Below are positions 15,824-24,042 of a DNA stretch of 43,845 bases, piece by piece. Source of the DNA: CAYPHA01 sp964410215 (GTDB taxonomy: Bacteria; Calditrichota; Calditrichia; Calditrichales; CAYPHA01). Below the pieces are notes generated by a model, which made no database searches, was not told the DNA's origin, and worked only from the letters and a program-made list of their open reading frames with translations. How positions within the stretch are numbered: position 1 is the first letter of the stretch; each line of letters begins with the position of its first letter. Position numbers and translations under genes: made by a program. Location: NCBI GenBank assembly GCA_964410215.1, contig CAYPHA010000038.1, positions 1 through 43,845 on the forward strand. The letters are read 5' to 3'.

Positions 15824-16840
15824 ATGAAAAAGACATTACTCTTCCTGCTGATGATTGGTTGCGGACTCGCCTGCAAACAAAAAGAAGATGTTTTCACAAT
15901 GAAATCTGATGATCCCGCTTACGAACTGGCCACGCTCTTATCGGAAAAAGTGCCTCAGCTGGATCCGCAGATCAACCGCATTATTGTCTCAACGGCCTAT
16001 TTTGAGATGGGTACCAATGAAGTGATGCACACTTTCCGGAATATTTATGGTAAAGAATCCCGGTCTCTGAATAATTTACCGGCTGACAGATTGAGAATGG
16101 AGGTTGAAAAACTGGCGCATGATCTATCTCTCGAAAAACTGATCATGAGGGATGTGAAAAAGAGTAACATTCGCCTTGATCAGTCCGCAGTCGATAGTGT
16201 GCTGGAAATGTATTATAATCGATCCGGAAGCCGCGAAGGTTTTTTGAAAGAATTGGAAGAAAAGGATATCCAATACGAATTTGTCGTCTCCGATATCCGG
16301 GAAGGACTGATGATTGACCGTTTTATCCGCTCCGTTGTTTATACTCAGGTCGATCCTCCGTCAGATCAGGAATTAAAGAAGCTGTTTGCCGAAGCCGAAA
16401 AAGAATTGCGGTCCTTTCGTGTACTGGTGCTGAGCACCCGTGATAAAGCAGAAGAAGAGATCATCGCTTCCCGTTCTGAAATTGATCAGATCTGGCATAT
16501 GGCGAAAGAAGGCACTCCTTTTGAAGATCTGATAGAACAGTATTCTGAAGATGAGATAAGCGGGCTCAATGTCGGTTTGTATGAAGATCTTGAACGCAGC
16601 ATGATGGATCCTGAAATTGCCGAAGCGGTATTCGAGACACCAGTCGGTGAGATCAGTAATGTTTTTGAAACAGCGGACGGGTTCAATATTGTAAAAACTG
16701 AATCGGTACACACGCTCGACTTTGCACAATTCAAGCAGAAAAGATATGAAACCGTATGGCAGAAAAGGAAGAACAAGGCGTATCAGGATTATATTAAAAA
16801 AGTAAAGAATGAAGCTGATTTTATTTTCTATGGTCTCTGA
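15824..16840 (+). CDS. Peptidyl-prolyl cis-trans isomerase lipoprotein (parvulin/SurA-PpiC type)
   Basis: 338 residues with a lipoprotein signal (MKKTLLFLLMIGCGLAC, Cys 17, LAC/K). Residues about 30-180 are helical and resemble the chaperone arms of SurA-like proteins. Residues about 190-300 form the parvulin domain: LRSFRVLVLST, EEIIASRSEIDQIWHMAKEGTPFEDLIEQYSED, then FETPVGEISNVFETADGFNIVKTE, which is the typical FxxPVGEIS..F.T..G(F/Y)HI pattern. It would assist folding of envelope proteins in the periplasm. The usual catalytic LxHIL is replaced by FRVLVL, so isomerase activity may be weak. It is first in a four-gene run, and the kinase gene overlaps its end by 11 bp. Confidence 0.82.
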   Translation: MKKTLLFLLMIGCGLACKQKEDVFTMKSDDPAYELATLLSEKVPQLDPQINRIIVSTAYFEMGTNEVMHTFRNIYGKESRSLNNLPADRLRMEVEKLAHDLSLEKLIMRDVKKSNIRLDQSAVDSVLEMYYNRSGSREGFLKELEEKDIQYEFVVSDIREGLMIDRFIRSVVYTQVDPPSDQELKKLFAEAEKELRSFRVLVLSTRDKAEEEIIASRSEIDQIWHMAKEGTPFEDLIEQYSEDEISGLNVGLYEDLERSMMDPEIAEAVFETPVGEISNVFETADGFNIVKTESVHTLDFAQFKQKRYETVWQKRKNKAYQDYIKKVKNEADFIFYGL

Positions 16841-18017
16841 AAATGTCAATTTAAAGTACTCCATCAATATGAAAGATACACATTGCCGCAGGCAGCTGGA
16901 AAGCCTGAATTATTTAATCGATTCGATTCTTGCTTTGCAATCACCACGGGCTATCGCCCAGTCGATTCTGACACACATACAGCGTTTTGTCCCCTTTGCA
17001 CGCGGCAGTGTAATGGAGTTCAATTTTTCTACCAAACGGGCAGGACTTTTAGCCGTTCAGGTTGATTATAAAACAAAGGTTGATCCGGAAATTCAGTTAA
17101 GGCTTGACGATTTTGACGGGAAATTTAATAAAGAGCCCGAGGTACATACGATACAGGATCTGAGTAAGCTCGCAAACAGATCGAAAATCGAAGATCAGTT
17201 GCACCGGGAAGGAATACAGTCGGTTTTAAATTATCCGCTTTTCAGCGGTAATGAATTGGTCGGGTTACTGAATATCGGATCCCGTAATAAAGATGCTTTT
17301 TCGGAAGAGTGTGTCCAATCGATTAAAGAACTGGCGTCACTACTGACGATTTCGATCCGTCAGTCGCGGCTCTCGGAACAAACCCGCCGTGATAATGAGA
17401 CAAAATCCGTACTGGTCGATGAGATCAACCATCGTGTTAAAAACAACCTGTCGGCAATTATCGGCTTATTATATGCAAAACAAGCTTCGTTTGAATCGAG
17501 CAAAACGATCCGGGCCAGTGAGATGATTCATGAGCTGGTTGCCAGCATTCAGGGTATGTCAACGGTACACCGGATGCTTTCCGAAACGGAATGGGCCCCG
17601 ATTGCTTTAAGTGACCTGGTTATTCAGATCATTTCATCCGTATTGAATATGACTGTTGAGAAGCCGGTACCCTTTACTGTTTCACCATCTGCCGTAAGGA
17701 TTGGTCCGGCCCGTGCCAACAGCCTGGCACTCATCATCAATGAACTGACCCTGAATTTCAGCAAACACGTCATCCCGGTCATGCCTGATGCGCAGATTGA
17801 AGTACGCATAGCGCAACAGGATGATGACATACAGGTAGAATTTTCTGATAATGGTCCCGGTTTTCCGAATGCTGTTTCCGAACATGGTGCGCACAATACA
17901 GGGCTTTACCTGGTCAGGGAAATGGTAAACCAGAATCTGAAGGGGGAATTCAAGTTGTTAAATACGAATGGGGCGTGTATACGCCTCCGGTTCAATGCTA
18001 AAGCAGGAGAAGCCTGA
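16830..18017 (+). CDS. Soluble GAF-domain sensor histidine kinase (HisKA_2 type)
   Basis: 395 residues from the ATG at 16830; alternatives are ATG 16809 and 16869, and none has a good ribosome site. There are no membrane segments. A GAF domain (about 25-175) binds a small ligand or senses redox: FARGSVMEFN, VLNYPLFSGNELVGLLNIGS. The HisKA_2 phosphoacceptor is in LVDEINHRVKNNLSAIIGLL with His 201. The ATPase domain has N-box IINELTLNFSKH (Asn about 304) and G1 box SDNGPGF. Kinases of this type act in stress or light responses and often lack a transcriptional partner. The stop and the next start share one base (TGATG), so the kinase and the response regulator form a cognate pair. Confidence 0.88.
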   Translation: MVSENVNLKYSINMKDTHCRRQLESLNYLIDSILALQSPRAIAQSILTHIQRFVPFARGSVMEFNFSTKRAGLLAVQVDYKTKVDPEIQLRLDDFDGKFNKEPEVHTIQDLSKLANRSKIEDQLHREGIQSVLNYPLFSGNELVGLLNIGSRNKDAFSEECVQSIKELASLLTISIRQSRLSEQTRRDNETKSVLVDEINHRVKNNLSAIIGLLYAKQASFESSKTIRASEMIHELVASIQGMSTVHRMLSETEWAPIALSDLVIQIISSVLNMTVEKPVPFTVSPSAVRIGPARANSLALIINELTLNFSKHVIPVMPDAQIEVRIAQQDDDIQVEFSDNGPGFPNAVSEHGAHNTGLYLVREMVNQNLKGEFKLLNTNGACIRLRFNAKAGEA

Positions 18018-18661
18018 TGCCCGGGAAGAAAAAAATCATTAAGGTGCTTATTGTGGAAGATGATTTCCTTGTAAGTATCATGGTACAACGCATGGTGGAG
18101 GAAATCGGCTATCGGGTTATCGGTAAAGCCGGTAATGGTATCGAAGCGGTGGAAAGAACGAAGGAACTGAAACCGGATGTGGTATTGATGGATATAAAAA
18201 TGCCGGATATGGACGGTATTGAATCGGCAAAGAAAATCCAGGAAAAATTTCCTACACCTGTCGTGATGCTCACGGCGCATGAAACATCAGATCTTTTAAA
18301 CAAAGCGAGTGATGCCGGTGTCGGGGCCTATCTGGTAAAACCCATCCATGTCCGTGAACTGGAAAATGCCATAACGATCGCCCGGGCGCGGTTTGCTGAT
18401 ATGATCAAATTGCGCGAAGTGAACCTGGAGCTCGAAAAGCGGAATAAAGAACTGCAGGCAGCTTTATCCAAGATTAAAACCCTCTCCGGGTTGCTGCCCA
18501 TCTGTGCCTCCTGTAAAAAAATAAGAGATGACGGCGGTTACTGGCATCAAGTGGAAGCGTATGTTCAGGATCACTCGGATGCCGAATTTTCTCATGGGTT
18601 ATGCCCGGATTGTGTCAGTAGGTATTATCCTGATTTTAAGAAAAATAAAAAAGAGGAATAA
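18017..18661 (+). CDS. Response regulator with CheY-like receiver and C-terminal four-cysteine motif
   Basis: 214 residues. The receiver domain (about 8-125) has acidic pocket E14/D15/D16, phosphoacceptor Asp 59 (VVLMDIKMPDMDG), Thr 86 (MLTAH) and Lys 108 (YLVKP). A coiled-coil linker follows (LRARFADMIKLREVNLELEKRNKELQAALSKIK-like, about 125-155). The tail has CASC at 163-166 and CPDC at 196-199 around RDDGGYWHQVEAYVQDHSD. This tail recurs at the ends of many bacterial signalling proteins and may bind metal; its role is not known to me. There is no DNA-binding domain, so output is probably by protein contact. The gene is translationally coupled to the kinase gene. Confidence 0.88.
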   Translation: MPGKKKIIKVLIVEDDFLVSIMVQRMVEEIGYRVIGKAGNGIEAVERTKELKPDVVLMDIKMPDMDGIESAKKIQEKFPTPVVMLTAHETSDLLNKASDAGVGAYLVKPIHVRELENAITIARARFADMIKLREVNLELEKRNKELQAALSKIKTLSGLLPICASCKKIRDDGGYWHQVEAYVQDHSDAEFSHGLCPDCVSRYYPDFKKNKKEE

Positions 18662-18665
18662 GGAC

Positions 18666-19622
18666 ATGAAATACTGTAAACTCGGCAGGAAAGGTCCCGA
18701 AGTGTCGACCATTGGATTCGGCGCATGGGCCATAGGCGGCATGAACTGGGGTGAAACCGATGATACGGTTTCCCGGAAGGCTTTACATCAGGCACTTGAT
18801 GAGGGAGTCACCTTGATTGATACCGCGGATGTCTACGGTTTTGGTCATTCAGAAACGCTCATCTCAGATGTATTGAAAGAACGGGGTGATCACAATGTGG
18901 TTGTCGCCACAAAAGCGGGGAATGATTTCTATTTTGCGACAGAAGAAGATGACAGAGGCTACGGTCCGATTCGACAGACCTATACGAAAGAATACCTGAT
19001 CTATGCTGCAGAGCAGAGCCTCAGGCGGCTGGGCCTCGAGAAAATTGATGTCCTGCAACTGCATAGCCCGGATCTGGAAAAACTGGAACGTGATGAACCG
19101 TGGGCTGCCCTGGAGCAGTTGAAAAAGGACGGGAAAATTTTGCATGCCGGTTTGAGTATCCAGAGTTTCAAAGAAACCGGACAGGCCCATTTATTGGATC
19201 GCCATCATGATCTGATTGACAGTATTCAGGTGCGCTATAATTTGCTGGAGCGTGAGGCGGAAAAAGTACTTTTCCCGAAGGCGGAATCCTATGGGATTGG
19301 TGTCATTGTGCGTATTCCGATCCTGTTTGGTTTTCTCACAGGAAAATTTACAGAAACGTCCACTTTCAGTGAAGACGATCACCGCAGTATGAACCTCTCC
19401 CGGGAAAAGCTGGTCACCTATCTGGAACAAATGAAAAAACTGGACCCACTCTATGACGCATTTCCGGAACAGACGAAAGCGCAGGTAAGTTTGCGGTTCT
19501 GTATCACCCATCCGGCCTGTCATACAGCTATTCCGGGGGCTAAAACAGCACAGCAGGTCAGGGACAATTGTGCGGCTTCCGACCTGGGGCCGCTACCCTC
19601 AGAGCTGATTCCGGATATCTGA
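18666..19622 (+). CDS. Aldo/keto reductase family oxidoreductase
   Basis: 318 residues from the ATG at 18666, chosen because AAGGA lies 4 bases before it and the protein then begins MKYCKLGRKGPEVSTIGFGA, the normal AKR start. The longer frame from 18528 is an artefact of overlap with the response regulator. The (alpha/beta)8 barrel carries the catalytic tetrad: Asp in TLIDTADVYG, Tyr in VYGFGHSE, Lys in VATKAG, and His in LQLHSPD. The C-terminal IPGAKTAQQVRDN segment binds NADP. It reduces an aldehyde or ketone of unknown identity. It lies 4 bp after the regulator stop, so it is co-transcribed with the two-component pair. Confidence 0.9.
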   Translation: MKYCKLGRKGPEVSTIGFGAWAIGGMNWGETDDTVSRKALHQALDEGVTLIDTADVYGFGHSETLISDVLKERGDHNVVVATKAGNDFYFATEEDDRGYGPIRQTYTKEYLIYAAEQSLRRLGLEKIDVLQLHSPDLEKLERDEPWAALEQLKKDGKILHAGLSIQSFKETGQAHLLDRHHDLIDSIQVRYNLLEREAEKVLFPKAESYGIGVIVRIPILFGFLTGKFTETSTFSEDDHRSMNLSREKLVTYLEQMKKLDPLYDAFPEQTKAQVSLRFCITHPACHTAIPGAKTAQQVRDNCAASDLGPLPSELIPDI

Positions 19623-19623
19623 C

Positions 19624-20856
19624 TTATTCATAGCGAAGGGCGTTGATGGGGTCCATGCGCGCGGCCCGGGATGCCGGATACAAACCGGCCAGCAGGCCGA
19701 CAACCGAGGTTACCAGTATAGAACTGATTACAGCCCATAAAGGGGTGGCAAAGGGGATGTTCAGCGTACCGCTCACGATTGCCGCCAAGCCGAATCCAAA
19801 GGTCATTCCGATCACTCCGCCGATCAGGCTTAATACAATGGATTCATTCAAAAACTGAATCATTATCATGGCTCTTTTTGCACCAACCGCTTTCCGGATA
19901 CCGATTTCCCGTGTACGTTCGGTTACCGTAACCAGCATGATATTCATCACTCCGATACTTCCTACGATCAGCGATATCATACCCAGCAGTATGCCCACCA
20001 GCTGAATGGCTGAAGCAATGTCCTGAAAAGAGGATACAAGCGTTTCATTCGAAAACAGAGCAAAATCGTTCTCTTCTCCGGGAGGTACTTTACGTTCCTT
20101 TCGAAGAACACCGATAACCTGATCCTTGGCTTCTTCAAAATATAACGGGTCCTTGACGCTTACAGTCAGATTGACCGACCGGTACTTACCCCATTTATCT
20201 TCGAAAGTCGTTATCGGAATAACAACGGTATTGTCCCGGCTTTCGCCGAAGGTAGAGTTACCCAGACGTTCCAGTACTCCTGCAACCCTGAATTTGGTTC
20301 CGTCGATTTTAATCGTCTTTCCCACTGGATCTTCAAAAGGAAAAAGAATATCGACAGCATCCATGCCGAGCACAACGACTTTATTATGTCCGGCGACATC
20401 TTCTTTGGTCAGCGGCCTTCCTTTATTGATGAAGTAACCGTTATTGGGAAAAAACTCCGGTTCTCCGCCTGCGACCCGCAAATTCGGATTTGTCTTTTTA
20501 TCCTTGTAGTGAAGGCTCATACCAAAACGCCACACCTCGGCACCAACGGCGGCTACAAGGTCACAGTTTTCGCGTATCGCTTCCGCGAGTTCCTTTTCCA
20601 GATCCTTGCGGTATTTTTCGCGATCCCGGCCTCCGGTTTGAATACCGGTAAAATTATCATGTTTCTGAACCTGAAAGGTATTTGCGCCCAGTATATTCAG
20701 TTCCTGTGTAATGGAAAGGTTATAACCTTCCAGTATGGATACGATAAAAATGACCGTACCAATCCCGATGGTTATGCCCAGGGTAGTCAGAATCGAGCGC
20801 ATTTTACTCGATTTTAATTGGGCAATAGCGATTCTCATATTTTCTTCGATGACCAT
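19624..20856 (-). CDS. MacB-like ABC transporter permease (second of a pair)
   Basis: 410 residues. An N-terminal membrane helix (KMRSILTTLGITIGIGTVIF, about 18-37) is followed by a periplasmic MacB_PCD domain (about 45-245). The C-terminal FtsX domain has three helices (about 285-310, 335-360 and 370-395), the conserved GSIGVMNIMLVTVTERTREIGIRKAVGA, and the ending LYPASRAARMDPINALRYE. MacB-type permeases transmit force from the cytoplasmic ATPase to a periplasmic partner and do not move substrate across the inner membrane. It is the last gene of the operon, 18 bp behind its paralogue. The two permeases probably form a heterodimer over the single ATPase encoded upstream. Confidence 0.9.
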   Translation of the reverse strand: MVIEENMRIAIAQLKSSKMRSILTTLGITIGIGTVIFIVSILEGYNLSITQELNILGANTFQVQKHDNFTGIQTGGRDREKYRKDLEKELAEAIRENCDLVAAVGAEVWRFGMSLHYKDKKTNPNLRVAGGEPEFFPNNGYFINKGRPLTKEDVAGHNKVVVLGMDAVDILFPFEDPVGKTIKIDGTKFRVAGVLERLGNSTFGESRDNTVVIPITTFEDKWGKYRSVNLTVSVKDPLYFEEAKDQVIGVLRKERKVPPGEENDFALFSNETLVSSFQDIASAIQLVGILLGMISLIVGSIGVMNIMLVTVTERTREIGIRKAVGAKRAMIMIQFLNESIVLSLIGGVIGMTFGFGLAAIVSGTLNIPFATPLWAVISSILVTSVVGLLAGLYPASRAARMDPINALRYE

Positions 20857-20874
20857 CTCTGAGTACCTGTCCTG

Positions 20875-22098
20875 TTATTCAAACCGCAGCGATTCGATCG
20901 GGTTTAATTTAGATGCTTTATAGGCCGGGTAGAAGCCGGATAATACACCGACCATCGTGGAAAAGCCAAAGCCGATTAAAATAGATGTCAGACTGACGCC
21001 GGAAGAGAGGTCCATCTGTCCGAGAACGATTGTTCCGCCGATGATTCCCAGTATGAGACCGATTAATCCTCCAAGGGAAGAGATTGCCACGGATTCGAAC
21101 AAAAACTGACTCAGTATGCTGATCCGTTTGGCACCAACGGATTTACGTATGCCGATTTCCCGTGTGCGTTCCGTGACGCTGACCAGCATAATATTCATGA
21201 TACCGATCCCGCCGACCAGAAGGGAAATGCCGCCGATGACAAAAACGATGGCAAATAATGTTGTTGTAAGCTGGGAATAGAGACTGGTCAGCATATCCAT
21301 CTGATTAATGGCGAAGTCATCTTCATCTGCAGGTTTGATTTTGCGTACCCTTCGCATAATGCCACGGAGTTCGTCTTTCAGATCTTCAAGCAGCTCCGGT
21401 TTGGTGGTAACCGTTATTCTCAGGCCGCGATGACCACCGTAAACCCGTCTGAAAGCCCCGATAGGCACGATGATATAATCATCCATACTGCGGCCGAAAA
21501 AGCTGCCTTTCCGTTCCAGCACGCCGATCACACGGTATTTTTGAGCGCCTATGGTGATGCGTCTGCCGATAGGATTCAGCTCACCGAAAAGCTTATCGGA
21601 AAGATCTCTGCCAATCACACAAACGGGCACTTTGTTACGAACATCCAATTCTGTCAGGAACCGTCCGAACTCCGGATAGATGTTTGCCGTTTCCTTGTAA
21701 TCTTCTGTCGTTCCGATGATAAAGACGTTTTCAAAAGATTCGGAACGGTAACTGACCGTTTTTGCGGAATAGACCTCCGGGGAAATATATTCGGCAAGCT
21801 CACTGTATTTTTCTACACTTTCATATTCTTTGTAGGTAACGTCCTTGCGATTCCGGTAACGCCAGAAATCACCCTTTATGACCCAGGGCCATTTTTCAAT
21901 ATACACAGAGGCAGATCCGAGGTTTGATAATTGACCGTGAACATAGTCGTTCAGGCCTTCGATGGTGGTCCAGATCGTAATGATCGTGGTAACACCGATG
22001 ACAATGCCAAGGGTTGTCAGAAAGGAACGCAGTTTATGGCTTTTCAAAGCAGTCCAAGCCATCAACAGATATTCGTGTGCCTGGGAGAGTGTGCGCAT
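20875..22098 (-). CDS. MacB-like ABC transporter permease (first of a pair)
   Basis: 407 residues, same layout as the next gene: an N-terminal helix (about 23-45, LRSFLTTLGIVIGVTTIITI), a periplasmic domain (about 50-250), and an FtsX domain with GGIGIMNIMLVSVTERTREIGIRKSVGAKR and three helices, ending FYPAYKASKLNPIESLRFE. The two permeases are clearly paralogous in the FtsX part but differ in the periplasmic domain. The start lies 3 bp after the ATPase gene stop. The ATPase is separate here, unlike classical MacB where it is fused. The substrate would be a periplasmic molecule such as a peptide, siderophore, lipid or lipoprotein. Confidence 0.9.
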   Translation of the reverse strand: MRTLSQAHEYLLMAWTALKSHKLRSFLTTLGIVIGVTTIITIWTTIEGLNDYVHGQLSNLGSASVYIEKWPWVIKGDFWRYRNRKDVTYKEYESVEKYSELAEYISPEVYSAKTVSYRSESFENVFIIGTTEDYKETANIYPEFGRFLTELDVRNKVPVCVIGRDLSDKLFGELNPIGRRITIGAQKYRVIGVLERKGSFFGRSMDDYIIVPIGAFRRVYGGHRGLRITVTTKPELLEDLKDELRGIMRRVRKIKPADEDDFAINQMDMLTSLYSQLTTTLFAIVFVIGGISLLVGGIGIMNIMLVSVTERTREIGIRKSVGAKRISILSQFLFESVAISSLGGLIGLILGIIGGTIVLGQMDLSSGVSLTSILIGFGFSTMVGVLSGFYPAYKASKLNPIESLRFE

Positions 22099-22101
22099 AA
22101 C

Positions 22102-22779
22102 TTACATTCGTTCATCTTTGAGAATTTTTCCGTCCAGCAGCCTGATAATACGGTTACTGTGGCGGGCGATTTCCTCTTCATGTGTGACGAGTATGATCGT
22201 ATTACCCGCCCTGTGTAACTGGTCGAAAATCTCCAGGATCTCCTGGCCGGTTTTTGAATCAAGGTTTCCGGTCGGTTCATCAGCAAGTATCAGAGAGGGG
22301 TTATTGCACAGAGCGCGGGCAATAGCGACACGCTGCCTCTGACCACCTGACAGTTCGTTGGGTTTATGGTGCATACGGTCACCGAGACCGACGCGGTCAA
22401 GCGTATCTTTTGCGATTTCATGCCGTTTGGCTCTGGGGGTACCGTTATAAATCAGCGGCAGTTCAACATTATGAAGGGCGTCTGCACGAGGCAGCAGATT
22501 GAACGTCTGGAAAACAAATCCAATCTCCTTGTTGCGAATAGCGGCCAGTTGGTCATCGGTCAGGCTGCTTACTTTCTGGTCATTTAAAATATATTCGCCT
22601 TCGCTGGGTACGTCCAGGCATCCGATTATATTCATAAGCGTTGATTTACCTGAACCGCTGGGTCCCATAATTGCGACATATTCGTTCTGGTCGATCTTCA
22701 GATCCACTCCGCTAAGTGCACGGACTTCAATTTCACCCAGGTGGTATTCTTTTACCAGGTTTTTCATTTCTATTAGCAT
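22102..22779 (-). CDS. ABC transporter ATP-binding protein, MacB/LolD type
   Basis: 225 residues with a complete nucleotide-binding domain: Walker A GPSGSGKST (about 39-47), Q-loop FVFQTFNLLPR, signature LSGGQRQRVAIARAL, Walker B LILADEPTGNLD and H-loop VTHEE. The pattern YHLGEIEVRALSGVDLKI and the FNLLPRADALHNVELPL segment are typical of the LolD/MacB branch. It sits between the membrane-fusion gene (stop 4 bp before its ATG) and two permeases, so it powers the tripartite pump. Confidence 0.93.
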   Translation of the reverse strand: MLIEMKNLVKEYHLGEIEVRALSGVDLKIDQNEYVAIMGPSGSGKSTLMNIIGCLDVPSEGEYILNDQKVSSLTDDQLAAIRNKEIGFVFQTFNLLPRADALHNVELPLIYNGTPRAKRHEIAKDTLDRVGLGDRMHHKPNELSGGQRQRVAIARALCNNPSLILADEPTGNLDSKTGQEILEIFDQLHRAGNTIILVTHEEEIARHSNRIIRLLDGKILKDERM

Positions 22780-22783
22780 GGCA

Positions 22784-23977
22784 TTACTTCTTCTTTTGTT
22801 TGACAGTCACGAGATCACCTGTATTCAGGTTTTTGCTCAACAATTTAAAGGGACCGGTGATGACCATTTCGTCTTCTGTCAATCCTTCGGTAATGGCATA
22901 ATGTGTATCATCACTGATACCCAGATCGACCTGCCTGGCGACGGCCTGATTGTCTTTTACGACGAATACAACTTCAACCATATCCTCATCTTTAACGTCT
23001 TCCTCGCCGGTATCTTCTTCAGGGGGATCTTCAATATCCTGACGTTTCTCAAGGCGGTCCTTTTCACGCACGGTTACAGCCTGGATCGGTACGCGGATGA
23101 TGTCTTCCCTGCGGTCGGTATAAATATCCACCGTTGTGCTCATACCCGGCCGGAATCGTCTGTCAGCATCTGTAATTGTAATAGTTACCTCGAAATTGGT
23201 CACCTGCTCCTGTGTACCCAATCCCTTGATAACTGCTGAATTGGCGATTTCGGTAACCGTTCCCCGAAAAAGAGTGTCGGGAAAGGCATCGACCTCCACG
23301 TCAGCCGAATCACCGATTTCGATGTTAATTACATCATTCTCATCCACTTCGATCACGGCTTCCATAACGGAGAGATCGGATACCACAAGAAGCACGTCTT
23401 CCTGAAAATTGGCACCGATGGCCATTTCACCGACTTCCTTGTTCACTTTTGTGACAATGCCGGCCATGGGCGTATGTAATCGGGTTTTACTCAGTGATTC
23501 TTCAGCCTCATTCAGCGAGGCCTCGGCCTGCATCCGGTTCCCTTTGGCCGCTTCGAAGGCAGCCAGGGCTGCCTCATAATCCGACTCCGATGTCAGATTC
23601 TGTTTAAATAGTTCCCTGGTACGTTTCAGCTGGCTTTCCGCCTTCTTCTCATTGGCTATCGCGGTAAGTACAGAAGATTCGGCGCGCCGTACGCTTGCTT
23701 TGTACTGGGCACTGTCCAGTGCAACCAGAAACTGATTTTTTTGAACCCGGTTGCCTTCCTTTGTGTTCATCTGCAGGATTTTGCCGGCGACATTGGCGCT
23801 GATATTCACTTCGACAGCCGGTTCTACCTGTCCGGAACCGGTAACTTTTTTTATGACGACACCCCGTTCAATCTTTTCCGCGGTGACTTCAACACCCTTC
23901 TCCTTTCTAAGCAGATTGGCTGTAATTAAAGCCCCGAGTGCCACGACGACAATAATGACGATAATAATTTTCTTCAT
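22784..23977 (-). CDS. Membrane-fusion protein (RND/MacA-type periplasmic adaptor)
   Basis: 397 residues from the ATG at 23977; a GTG 12 bases upstream is less likely. It has an N-terminal membrane anchor (IIIVIIVVVALGALITANLL). The lipoyl halves are split by a coiled-coil hairpin: GSGQVEPAVEVNISANVAGKI (about 46-70), coiled coil about 90-155 (AEKKAESQLKRTRELFKQ-like), and RLHTPMAGIVTKVNKEVGEM. A beta-barrel domain follows (AVIEVDENDVINIEIGDSADVEVDAFPD, about 205-285). An unusual acidic stretch lies near residues 305-330 (EDPPEEDTGEEDVKDEDM) before the membrane-proximal domain. The protein would bridge the MacB-like permeases and TolC. Transcription order and spacing support that complex. Confidence 0.92.
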   Translation of the reverse strand: MKKIIIVIIVVVALGALITANLLRKEKGVEVTAEKIERGVVIKKVTGSGQVEPAVEVNISANVAGKILQMNTKEGNRVQKNQFLVALDSAQYKASVRRAESSVLTAIANEKKAESQLKRTRELFKQNLTSESDYEAALAAFEAAKGNRMQAEASLNEAEESLSKTRLHTPMAGIVTKVNKEVGEMAIGANFQEDVLLVVSDLSVMEAVIEVDENDVINIEIGDSADVEVDAFPDTLFRGTVTEIANSAVIKGLGTQEQVTNFEVTITITDADRRFRPGMSTTVDIYTDRREDIIRVPIQAVTVREKDRLEKRQDIEDPPEEDTGEEDVKDEDMVEVVFVVKDNQAVARQVDLGISDDTHYAITEGLTEDEMVITGPFKLLSKNLNTGDLVTVKQKKK

Positions 23978-24042
23978 GGTAATATACACCCCTGGTTCAG
24001 TTCATCTGCGCTCTAATCCTGATAGGTTTCTCCGGACCCGTA

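Noticed and set aside
16809..16868. Other starts of the histidine kinase (16809 and 16869)
   Set aside because: None has a clear ribosome site. 16830 gives an 11-bp overlap like those seen elsewhere in the window, but the choice stays uncertain.
22499..23239. 246-aa plus-strand frame
   Set aside because: Antisense to the ATPase and membrane-fusion genes, both certain.
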